Below are positions 24,467 through 31,329 of a stretch of DNA of 33,799 nucleotides, one piece after another. Each line of letters begins with the position of its first letter. Position 1 is the first letter of the stretch. Source of the DNA: CAMFTQ01 sp051881615. Its GTDB lineage: Bacteria > Bacillota > Clostridia > Oscillospirales > Acutalibacteraceae. Where the stretch lies: NCBI GenBank assembly GCA_051881615.1, contig JBJEQF010000027.1, forward strand, positions 1 to 33,799, written 5' to 3'. The translations under genes and the position numbers were made by a program. The notes beneath the pieces are model-generated. The model searched no databases. It was not told where the DNA came from and worked only from the letters and a program-made list of their open reading frames with translations.

Positions 24467-26581
24467 ATGAAACGCTTTAAAAAAATCTTTTCTGTATTAC
24501 TCTCTGTTTTAATTACGTTTTCAATGGCTGCTGTTTCCGTTCAGACCGCATATGCCGATACCACAATTACTGACGATAACGGCGTAGTGTATTCCGTTCA
24601 GTCACCGTATGAGGCATATGTTTTCGGCTACACAGGCACAAGCTCTGTTGTAACAATCCCTGAAAAGCTCGGCTCACGTACAATAACTGCCGTTGCTTCA
24701 AACGCATTTTTTAATAACACCGTTGTAGAAAAGCTTGAATTGCCCAGGACTATTCTGAGAATAGGCGATATGGCTTTTATGAACTGTTCAAGCCTTTCTG
24801 AAATCAAAATTCAGACTACACTCCAAAAAATCGGTCAGTATTCCTTTTTCGGAACTACTGCTTTAAAAACAATAGACCTTAACAGCTCTATTGACAGCAT
24901 ACCGGCAAGTGCTTTTCAGAAAAGTGGAATTGAAAGTATAGTCATTCCCTCACTTGTAAAAACAATCGGTGAGGACGCTTTTCACAGCTGTGCAAAACTG
25001 ACAAGTGTATCAATCCCGTCTACTGTAGAAAAAATTGAACAAAGAGCATTTTACGGCTGTTGCGCTCTTGAAAGTATCAGCTTTTCTAAAGACAGCAAGC
25101 TCACCTCTCTTCCTGTAAAGGCTTTCAAGAACTGCACAAGCCTTAAAACTGCACAGCTCCCCGAAAATCTGACATCAGTTTCAGATAATTGTTTTGACGG
25201 CTGTACTAATCTTGAAAGAGTTTATATATCAAAAAAATGCTCGTCCTTTGGCAGTGATATATTTATAAATAATGACAAGGCAGTTATTTACGGTTATGCT
25301 AATACACCCGCCAAAGACTATGCTGACAGCAATCAAATTCCCTTTATTGATGTTGACACGATTAACAGAGCAACACTGCAAAGCGCAGTTGACGAAGCAA
25401 AGTCTATAATATCTGCAAACAGTATAAGCAGCAGCTTCACTACTGTTTCTCTTAATAATCTTATAAACGCAAATAAAGACGCTGAAACTGCACTTTTGAA
25501 TATGGTCTTAAATCAGGACGAAATCGATTTGGCACAGGCTGTGCTTCGCAACGCAATCGACAGCCTCGTCCCTGTTACTACAGAGCCAATTACAACAGAG
25601 CCAGTTACAACAGAGCCTGTTACAACAGAGCCAATTAAAACTGAGCCAATTACAACAGGGCCAGTTACAACTGAGCCTGTGACAACAGAGCCAATTACAA
25701 CAGAGCCTGTTACAACAGAGCCAATTAAAACTGAGCCAATTACAACAGGGCCAGTTACAACTGAGCCTGTGACAACAGAGCCAATTACAACAGAGCCTGT
25801 TACAACAGAGCCAGTTACAACAGAGCCAGTTACAACAGAGCCTGTTACAACAGAGCCAATTACCACAGAACCAATTACTACAGCTCCTACAACAGCACCG
25901 ACACAACCGACAACATCTGCAACACAGCCAACAACTGATGTAACAGAACCCACAACAGGCACAACTCAGCCGATAACCGATGCAACAGAACCCACANNNN
26001 NNNNNNNNNNNNNNNNNNNNNNNNNNNNNNNNNNNNNNNNNNNNNNNNNNNNNNNNNNNNNNNNNNNNNNNNNNNNNNNNNNNNNNNNNNNNNNNNCAAC
26101 AGGCACAACTCAGCCGATAACCGATGCAACAGAACCCACAACAGGCACAACTCAGCCGATAACCGATGCAACAGAACCCACAACAGGCACAACACAGCCG
26201 ATAACCGATGCAACAGAACCTACAACATCTGCAACACAACCGACAACTGATGTAACAGAACCCACAACATCTGCAACACAACCGACAACTGGTGCGACAG
26301 AGCCATCAACAGGCACTACAGAGCCGACCACCGATGACGAGCCGTCCGACTTTATTTACGGCGATGCAAACGGCGACGGCAAGGTGAATGTTAAGGACGC
26401 TACAGAAATTCAGCGTTATGTTGCAGGTATCATTACATTATCTGACGTGCAGGCAGTCTGCGCTGACGTAAACCTTGACGGCAAGGTTAATATCGTAGAT
26501 GTAACCGATATCCAGCGTTTTGCCGCAAATTTTGACGTACCGAATGTCGGAAACAAAATTCCGCTTAGCAAATTACCTTGA
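24467..26581 (+). CDS. Secreted BspA-like leucine-rich-repeat protein with Thr/Pro linker and type I dockerin
   Basis: 704 aa as assembled. The ATG at 24467 has AGGAGG upstream; an earlier in-frame ATG (24428) lies in the -10 and is rejected. Signal peptide to about residue 30 (AYA). Residues ~60-290 are BspA-type (LRR_5) repeats with recurring IGxxAFxxC and LxxIxIPxxVxxI patterns. Residues ~300-365 are helical, resembling a FIVAR module. Residues ~370-625 are a Thr/Glu/Pro linker of pentapeptide then 14-residue repeats, containing the 100-N gap. Residues ~632-695 are a canonical dockerin: DANGDGKVNVKD and DVNLDGKVNIVD calcium loops, each followed by an xxIQR helix. It should dock on an external cohesin and bind a protein or surface ligand. 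The true length is unknown because of the gap. Confidence 0.88.
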   Translation: MKRFKKIFSVLLSVLITFSMAAVSVQTAYADTTITDDNGVVYSVQSPYEAYVFGYTGTSSVVTIPEKLGSRTITAVASNAFFNNTVVEKLELPRTILRIGDMAFMNCSSLSEIKIQTTLQKIGQYSFFGTTALKTIDLNSSIDSIPASAFQKSGIESIVIPSLVKTIGEDAFHSCAKLTSVSIPSTVEKIEQRAFYGCCALESISFSKDSKLTSLPVKAFKNCTSLKTAQLPENLTSVSDNCFDGCTNLERVYISKKCSSFGSDIFINNDKAVIYGYANTPAKDYADSNQIPFIDVDTINRATLQSAVDEAKSIISANSISSSFTTVSLNNLINANKDAETALLNMVLNQDEIDLAQAVLRNAIDSLVPVTTEPITTEPVTTEPVTTEPIKTEPITTGPVTTEPVTTEPITTEPVTTEPIKTEPITTGPVTTEPVTTEPITTEPVTTEPVTTEPVTTEPVTTEPITTEPITTAPTTAPTQPTTSATQPTTDVTEPTTGTTQPITDATEPTXXXXXXXXXXXXXXXXXXXXXXXXXXXXXXXXXXTGTTQPITDATEPTTGTTQPITDATEPTTGTTQPITDATEPTTSATQPTTDVTEPTTSATQPTTGATEPSTGTTEPTTDDEPSDFIYGDANGDGKVNVKDATEIQRYVAGIITLSDVQAVCADVNLDGKVNIVDVTDIQRFAANFDVPNVGNKIPLSKLP
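25574..25885 (+). repeat. 15-nt (TTEPV/I) tandem repeat with a perfect 90-bp higher-order duplication
   Basis: The unit encodes TTEPV or TTEPI with variants KTEP and TTGP. The 90 bp from 25631 to 25720 are repeated without a mismatch at 25721-25810, a recent duplication of six units that keeps the frame. Confidence 0.9.
25910..26305 (+). repeat. 42-nt tandem repeat (14-residue units) interrupted by assembly gap
   Basis: Units start at 25910, 25952 and 25994, then after the gap at 26096, 26138, 26180, 26222 and 26264. Two types alternate: TTGTTQPITDATEP and TTSATQPTTDVTEP. A partial unit joins it to the dockerin. Confidence 0.9.
25997..26096. other. Assembly gap of exactly 100 N
   Basis: 100 N is the usual placeholder for a gap of unknown size. 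The flanking repeat units start 102 bases apart, which is not a multiple of 42, so the true length differs if the array is regular. Confidence 0.98.
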
Positions 26582-26588
26582 TAATTAC

Positions 26589-26616
26589 AAAAAGGGGCAA
26601 AACTGCCCCTTTTTTA
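26589..26616 (+). terminator. Terminator of the LRR-dockerin gene
   Basis: AAAAAGGGGCA (26589-26599) pairs with TGCCCCTTTTT (26604-26614), a 4-base loop and six T. It begins eight bases after the stop codon. Confidence 0.9.
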
Positions 26617-26617
26617 T

Positions 26618-26646
26618 TTGCTTTTTTTACTGTAACATTGTATAAT
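26618..26646 (+). promoter_or_regulatory. Promoter of the four-gene modification cassette
   Basis: -10 TATAAT (26641-26646), 17-bp spacer, weak -35 TTGCTT (26618-26623). The start would be near 26653, only about nine bases before the GTG of the first gene, so the leader is very short unless read-through occurs. Confidence 0.6.
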
Positions 26647-26661
26647 ATATTCGGTGATTAT

Positions 26662-27375
26662 GTGTTAAAATGCAATATCGGCGGCTTTTGTGTGAACATT
26701 CACAGCCGTTTTGACTTTACAAACAATCTGTGCAGACCGTATGTTGATAACGGCAATAGAGAGCCGCTTTTTGATGTCAGGGTAGGGGAGAGCTTTCTGA
26801 AAAAAGAAACAGAAAAAAACAGTCACCTCACCCCTGACGTTGTCGAGCATATTTTTCTTGCCTCTGCTTTTTACAAACAAATTATCAATTTCGGCGGATT
26901 TCTGCTCCATTCCTCCTGCATTTTGTATAAGGGCAAAGCCTACCTTTTTTCTGCGCCGTCAAAAACAGGCAAATCTACTCATACCCGCTTGTGGCAGGCT
27001 GTTTTCGGCAAGGAAAATGTCAAAATCATAAACGACGATATGCCGCTTGTTAAGTTTACAGACGGCAGACCCTTTGCCTGTGGTACTCCCTTTGCCGGCG
27101 GAACTGATATAAATATAAACACCTGTGCACCGATAGGCGCAGTTGTTTTTCTTGAGAGAGCCGAGCAAAATCAAATTGAAAGGATACAGCCGTTTAGCTC
27201 AATTCCGCTTTTTATTGAACAGACAAAGCATTTTAACCTTGATACAAGTACATACACCGCACTTCTTGATATGATAGACGTGTTGACAGCTTCAATTCCG
27301 ATTTATAGGCTGAGGTGCAATAAAAACGAAGGCGCGGCAATACTTGCCGAAAAAACTATAGTAACACAGGAGTAA
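26662..27375 (+). CDS. HPr kinase-like P-loop ATPase (peptide-tailoring type)
   Basis: 237 aa from GTG 26662. The frame is open back to 26578, but that stretch contains the upstream gene's terminator and the promoter. GGTGA precedes the GTG. Walker A SAPSKTGKST lies at about residues 97-106, preceded by GFLLHSSCILYKGKAYLF. An IINDD acidic motif (~122-126) serves as Walker B. The following TPFAGG loop matches the HprK fold, but the N-terminal HPr-recognition domain of true HprK is absent. Such short HprK-like proteins are found in lasso-peptide and other peptide-tailoring clusters, where some phosphorylate a Ser of the product. First gene of a four-gene operon; the next starts five bases after its stop. 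Confidence 0.82.
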   Translation: MLKCNIGGFCVNIHSRFDFTNNLCRPYVDNGNREPLFDVRVGESFLKKETEKNSHLTPDVVEHIFLASAFYKQIINFGGFLLHSSCILYKGKAYLFSAPSKTGKSTHTRLWQAVFGKENVKIINDDMPLVKFTDGRPFACGTPFAGGTDININTCAPIGAVVFLERAEQNQIERIQPFSSIPLFIEQTKHFNLDTSTYTALLDMIDVLTASIPIYRLRCNKNEGAAILAEKTIVTQE

Positions 27376-27380
27376 TTTTT

Positions 27381-27644
27381 ATGAAGATAAAGGACGGATT
27401 TTTGCTAAGACAAATCGCAGGCGGTACGGTAGTAGTCCCTGTCGGCAAGGCGTCTGTTGATTTCAACGGAATGATAACCCTTAACGAAACAGGCGCATTT
27501 CTGTGGAAGCTGCTCGAAAATGATATTTCTGAAGTAGAATTATTGCAAAGGCTGACCGCTGAATATGATATTTCAGAGGATATTGCAAAGGCAGATATAA
27601 ACGCATTTATCGGTAAGCTAAAGGACGCTGGTTTGATTGATTAA
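27381..27644 (+). CDS. PqqD-like peptide-binding protein
   Basis: 87 aa. PqqD family (PF05402) layout: a beta hairpin (VVVPVGKASVDFNGMITLNE), then NETGAFLWKLLE, then helices with LLQRLTAEYDI and a C-terminal FIGKLKDAGLI. PqqD-type domains bind the leader part of a precursor peptide and present it to modifying enzymes (RRE fold). Ribosome site ACAGGAG lies in the end of the HprK-like gene. It overlaps the next gene by eight bases, so the stoichiometry is probably coupled. It is the strongest sign that the cassette acts on a ribosomal peptide. Confidence 0.88.
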   Translation: MKIKDGFLLRQIAGGTVVVPVGKASVDFNGMITLNETGAFLWKLLENDISEVELLQRLTAEYDISEDIAKADINAFIGKLKDAGLID

Positions 27645-28110
27645 AAAAGTTCGTATGGCAGAGCTTATGCCGATTATAGTTGAAACGGTCAATAGCGGCG
27701 GTACAGCAGACCTGACGGCACGAGGCACAAGTATGCTCCCGATGCTTTGTGATAACAGGGACGTTATCACGCTTTCACAAAAACCGAAAAAGCTAAAAAA
27801 ATACGACCTGCCGCTTTATGTCAGAAAAGCAACAGGTCAGTTTGTTGTCCACAGAATACATAAGGTTCTTTCTGACGGTACATACGTCATCAGCGGAGAT
27901 AATCAGACTTCTATGGAGTACGGCGTTGAATATGATGATGTTTTAGCCGTAGTCACAGCGTTTACCCATAAGGGCAAAAAGTATTCTACAGATGAGCTTT
28001 CGTACAAGCTCTATTGCCGTCTTTGGTGTTTTTACCACCTTATCAGAAGATGTATTCTCTCGCCCTTTAAATCCTTTATCAAATCCCTGATTCGCAAAGG
28101 GGGAGCTTGA
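27637..28110 (+). CDS. S24/S26-type signal-peptidase-like protease
   Basis: 157 aa. TTG at 27637 is preferred (AAAGGA ten bases upstream, eight-base overlap with the PqqD-like gene); an ATG at 27655 is possible. The nucleophile motif is GTSMLP (S32), then VVHRIHKV (H72), then ISGDNQTS (85-92). Ser plus His, not Ser plus Lys, resembles SipW/Sec11-type S26B enzymes. There is no N-terminal membrane helix. Instead the last ~30 residues are rich in aromatic, Cys and Arg/Lys residues and could form an amphipathic membrane-binding tail. Small S24/S26 proteins like this occur with PqqD and HprK-like proteins in modified-peptide cassettes. It may cleave a leader, or may have another role. Confidence 0.8.
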   Translation: MIKKVRMAELMPIIVETVNSGGTADLTARGTSMLPMLCDNRDVITLSQKPKKLKKYDLPLYVRKATGQFVVHRIHKVLSDGTYVISGDNQTSMEYGVEYDDVLAVVTAFTHKGKKYSTDELSYKLYCRLWCFYHLIRRCILSPFKSFIKSLIRKGGA

Positions 28111-28111
28111 T

Positions 28112-29329
28112 ATGAATAAATCAGCAGATAAAAATTCACAGGAAAGCTTTGTTTATTTATTAAACCTGATAAAAGCGGTTCTTAATAATAAAACAGCGCA
28201 TTTTATCAAAAATGCAGATTGGCAGGCTGTGCTGACGATTTCAAAAAATCACTCTGTCGAAAATTTGCTCTATTATGCAGTTTGCTCGTTTTCTGATGAG
28301 CAAAAATCCGATATTGAGCCAAAGGTTTTGCAGGAGCTTTCCGGATGCCATTCCGTTGCTGTTGTAAAGGAGTCAAATCAACAGTACTACACAGACAGAA
28401 TTATTAGCGATTTTGAGAAAAATCATATAAGAAATATGCCGTTAAAAGGCTATTTTCTTAAAAATAATTACCCATCTCCCGATATGAGGGCAATGAGCGA
28501 TATTGATATTCTGTTTGATATTTCGGATTATCCGTCAGTTAAGAAAATCCTGACAGCTGATCATAAAATGACGGTTGATAACGAATACGACACAACCTTT
28601 TCTTATTTAATTGCACCGTATTTTCATTTGGAAATGCACTCAAGCCTTATTGATAAAACTATCAGAAGTGATTATCTTGAAAACGCATTTGACAGAGCAG
28701 TTCTTAGAAACGGCTTTGGCTGTTCGTACAAAATGACTGACGAGGACGCTTATATCTATATGGTGTATCACACGGCGGGTCATTGTCTTGACAGCGGTAT
28801 CGGCATTAAAATGATTATGGATTTTTACGTTTTTATCAAGGCGTTCGGCGAAAAGCTCGATTGGGAGTATGTCAAAGCTCGCCTGAAAGAAGCAGAGCTG
28901 TTTGATTTTGAAGAGTGTATTAAAACACTTTCGTTTGAGTGGTTTTCGGCTGATAATGCAGTTACAGAGCTTGACAATATAGGTCAGTTTGTGCTTTTAA
29001 GCGGCGCATACGGCAGATTTGACGTGTCTATGCTTTCACAAGCCTTGCAGGATATGAACAAGTCGAAGGAAAAAAACAAAAAATCAAACGGCGTTACATT
29101 TTTTCTTAAAAACATTTTTCCGCCGTACAGAAAAATGACAATGATTTATCCCATTGTAAAAAAACTGCCGTTTCTGTATCCGTTTTCGTGGGTTTACCGC
29201 TGGATTCAACGTCTGATAGAGGATAAGGACAATGCAATCGGCAAAGCAAGGCTAAGTCTTAGATATGTTGACGAGGATGAAAAAAACTACTATCAGAATA
29301 CAATGAAAGAAATGGGACTTTATAAATAA
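28112..29329 (+). CDS. Nucleotidyltransferase family protein (PF14907-type)
   Basis: 405 aa. The core is MPLKGYFLKNNYP (~109-121) followed by MSDIDILFD (~128-136). The LKG and DxD arrangement is characteristic of the NTP_transf_5 group, with D130 and D132 as likely metal ligands. The rest is helical, with a conserved-looking HTAGHC motif. Members are found beside lasso-peptide and other modified-peptide genes and are thought to transfer nucleotidyl groups; the target is unproven. It starts two bases after the preceding stop with AGGGGGAGC as ribosome site. Last gene of the operon; a bidirectional hairpin follows. Confidence 0.82.
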   Translation: MNKSADKNSQESFVYLLNLIKAVLNNKTAHFIKNADWQAVLTISKNHSVENLLYYAVCSFSDEQKSDIEPKVLQELSGCHSVAVVKESNQQYYTDRIISDFEKNHIRNMPLKGYFLKNNYPSPDMRAMSDIDILFDISDYPSVKKILTADHKMTVDNEYDTTFSYLIAPYFHLEMHSSLIDKTIRSDYLENAFDRAVLRNGFGCSYKMTDEDAYIYMVYHTAGHCLDSGIGIKMIMDFYVFIKAFGEKLDWEYVKARLKEAELFDFEECIKTLSFEWFSADNAVTELDNIGQFVLLSGAYGRFDVSMLSQALQDMNKSKEKNKKSNGVTFFLKNIFPPYRKMTMIYPIVKKLPFLYPFSWVYRWIQRLIEDKDNAIGKARLSLRYVDEDEKNYYQNTMKEMGLYK

Positions 29330-29334
29330 GAATA

Positions 29335-29370
29335 CTCGGTGTTTACAAATGTCAATCTGTAATCACCGAG
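29335..29370. terminator. Bidirectional terminator between cassette and rex
   Basis: CTCGGTG (29335-29341) pairs with CACCGAG (29364-29370), extended by TTACA/TGTAA after one mismatch. T-rich sequence lies on both sides. Confidence 0.82.
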
Positions 29371-29375
29371 CTTAT

Positions 29376-30008
29376 TTATTTCTGATTCATTCTGTAGCAC
29401 AAGGTCATCAAGCTGTCGCTCATATGAACGTTTTCAACTATGGTGTCCTTGTACTCGCTTGCTATATCGTAATGACTGAAATTCCAGTAGCTTTTAATTC
29501 CCTTGCTGTAAAGGCGTTCTATAACAAGCTCAACACCGTTTCTTGGCATACACAGAATTGCGGCGTCTATTGTGCGGCTGTCGCAAAAGCTTTCGATTTC
29601 TTCGTCAGGCCGTATTTCTATTCCGCGCAGAATCTGTCCTGCAAGGTTCGGGTTTTTATCAAAAATTCCGACAAGCTCAAACCCTCTTGCCTCAAAATGC
29701 ATATGCTTTGCAACTGCCGTGCCCAAGTTTCCTGCGCCGATTATTATCGCCTTGAACTGCCTGTTAAGACCTAAAATATCGCCGATTTCAAGCTTAAGCT
29801 GTTTTACGCTGTAGCCGTAGCCCTGCTGACCGAAGCCACCGAAGCAGTTTAAATCCTGCCTTACCTGAGAGGCTGTGACGTTCATAATTTCAGCCAGCTT
29901 TTTTGACGATATCCGCTGTGTTTCCTGATTGTCAAGATACGATAAAAAGCGGTAATACCGCGGCAGTCTTCTGATTACCGACATTGAAATGTTTTCTGAT
30001 TTTGCCAA
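29376..30008 (-). CDS. rex: Redox-sensing transcriptional repressor Rex
   Basis: 210 aa. An N-terminal winged helix (VIRRLPRYYRFL, then SSKKLAEIMNVTASQVRQDL) binds DNA. A Rossmann domain with IIIGAGNLGTAVAKH (~90-105) senses the NADH/NAD+ ratio, and the protein ends with the domain-swapped helix. Rex usually represses fermentation and NADH-reoxidation genes when NADH is low. TTG 30008 is preferred because GGATGTGG lies six bases upstream and family N-termini read MAKSENIS; an ATG at 30020 is possible. I see no clear Rex operator near it. It lies downstream of icd, separated by a hairpin. Confidence 0.93.
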   Translation of the reverse strand: MAKSENISMSVIRRLPRYYRFLSYLDNQETQRISSKKLAEIMNVTASQVRQDLNCFGGFGQQGYGYSVKQLKLEIGDILGLNRQFKAIIIGAGNLGTAVAKHMHFEARGFELVGIFDKNPNLAGQILRGIEIRPDEEIESFCDSRTIDAAILCMPRNGVELVIERLYSKGIKSYWNFSHYDIASEYKDTIVENVHMSDSLMTLCYRMNQK

Positions 30009-30038
30009 ACATAACCACATCCAAATGAAAATTCAGAC

Positions 30039-30066
30039 AACCCCCGTGCAATAAAGCACAGGGGTT
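30039..30066. terminator. Hairpin between icd and rex
   Basis: AACCCCCGTGC (30039-30049) pairs with GCACAGGGGTT (30056-30066) with one mismatch. The best T-run is on the rightward side, and leftward the tail is weaker, so icd transcripts may partly continue into rex. Confidence 0.6.
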
Positions 30067-30078
30067 TTTGTAAATATT

Positions 30079-31287
30079 TTAGAGCATTGCCGCAAGTCTT
30101 TCATTTACTGCGTGTAAGAAATCCTCGGTGTTCACCTTTGTCTTGTTTTCAAGCTTAGAAATAAGGTAAAGGTCGCCTGTCATTACACCGTCCTCAATAG
30201 TCTTTATTGTAGCCTTTTCAAGCTTGTTTGCAAAGTCAACAAGGTCAGGTGTGTTATCAAGCTCGCCTCTTTTTCTGAGTGCGCCTGTCCAAGCGAAAAG
30301 TGTAGCAACAGAGTTTGTTGATGTTTCTTCGCCCTTTAAGTGCTTGTAATAATGACGCTGAACTGTGCCGTGTGCAGCCTCGTACTCATAAATACCGTCC
30401 GGAGAAACGAGAACGCTTGTCATCATAGCAAGTGAGCCGAAGGCAGTAGCAATCATATCACTCATAACGTCACCGTCATAGTTCTTGCAAGCCCAGATGT
30501 AGCCGCCGTTACTGCGGATAACACGTGCAACAGCGTCGTCAATCAGTGTGTAGAAGTATTCGATGCCCTGTGTTTCAAACTTCTCTTTATACTCATTTTC
30601 ATAGATTTCAGCGAAAATATCCTTGAATCTGTGGTCGTACTTTTTGCTGATTGTGTCCTTAGTAGAGAACCACAAATCCTGCTTTAAGTCAAGCGCATAG
30701 TTAAAGCAGGCTCTTGCAAACGAGCTGATGCTATCGTCAAGGTTGTGAAGTCCCTGAATAATACCGTCCGACTTGAAATCGTGGATAAGCGCTCTTTCCT
30801 CACTGCCGTCAGCCTTAGTAACGCAAAGCTCTGCCTTTGAGCCTTTTTCAACTCTCATCTCGGTGTTTTTGTAAACATCACCGTAAGCGTGACGGGCGAT
30901 TGTGATAGGAGCTGTCCAGGTAGGAATATACGGAGTAATGCCCTTTACAAGAATAGGTGAGCGGAAAACAGTACCGTCAAGCATAGCACGGATTGTGCCG
31001 TTCGGTGACTTCCACATTTCCTTAAGGTTGTACTCGGGCATACGTGCGGCATTCGGTGTGATAGTTGCGCACTTTACTGCTACGCCGTATTTCTTGGTTG
31101 CGTTAGCACTGTCGATTGTAACCTGATCGTCGGTTTCGTTTCTGTGAACAAGACCCAAATCGTAGTACTCTGTATTCAAATCAATATAAGGTGTAAGCAA
31201 AATATCCTTTATCATCTGCCAGATAACTCTGGTCATTTCGTCGCCGTCCATCTCTACAAGAGGTGTTTTCATCTGAATTTTTGCCAT
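30079..31287 (-). CDS. icd: NADP-dependent isocitrate dehydrogenase (eukaryotic-like type)
   Basis: 402 aa. Oxidatively decarboxylates isocitrate to 2-oxoglutarate with NADP+. Family features are PLVEMDGDEMTRVIW at the N-terminus, the substrate loop MWKSPNGTIRAMLDGTVFR, and the NADP-binding/active region YEAAHGTVQRHY with TSTNSVATLFAW near the C-terminus. This is the roughly 400-residue homodimeric type shared with eukaryotic cytosolic and mitochondrial enzymes, not the E. coli type. The ATG at 31287 has AAAAGGA upstream; the frame extends to a TTG nine bases earlier. It starts 42 bases after the aconitase stop, no terminator between, so one operon. In a fermenter this branch would supply glutamate precursors. 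Confidence 0.96.
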   Translation of the reverse strand: MAKIQMKTPLVEMDGDEMTRVIWQMIKDILLTPYIDLNTEYYDLGLVHRNETDDQVTIDSANATKKYGVAVKCATITPNAARMPEYNLKEMWKSPNGTIRAMLDGTVFRSPILVKGITPYIPTWTAPITIARHAYGDVYKNTEMRVEKGSKAELCVTKADGSEERALIHDFKSDGIIQGLHNLDDSISSFARACFNYALDLKQDLWFSTKDTISKKYDHRFKDIFAEIYENEYKEKFETQGIEYFYTLIDDAVARVIRSNGGYIWACKNYDGDVMSDMIATAFGSLAMMTSVLVSPDGIYEYEAAHGTVQRHYYKHLKGEETSTNSVATLFAWTGALRKRGELDNTPDLVDFANKLEKATIKTIEDGVMTGDLYLISKLENKTKVNTEDFLHAVNERLAAML

Positions 31288-31329
31288 TTTTATCAATCCT
31301 TTTCTTTTGGTTATATTGTTAAAGCTGTA

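Noticed and set aside
25508..26281. Leftward Cys-rich open frame with many CC and LCC repeats, looking like a cysteine-rich peptide
   Set aside because: It is the exact complement of the Thr/Pro repeat of the dockerin protein, spans the 100-N gap, and has no ribosome site of its own.
26662..29329. Lasso-peptide cluster
   Set aside because: Kinase-like and nucleotidyltransferase genes fit, but no asparagine-synthetase-like cyclase, transglutaminase-like protease or recognisable lasso precursor is present.
29349..29774. Rightward 141-aa frame after the nucleotidyltransferase
   Set aside because: It is antisense to rex, begins inside the bidirectional terminator and has no ribosome site.
31307..31329. 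Possible Rex operator TTGTTAAA near the acn-icd junction
   Set aside because: Only one half-site is present; the inverted second half of a Rex operator is missing.
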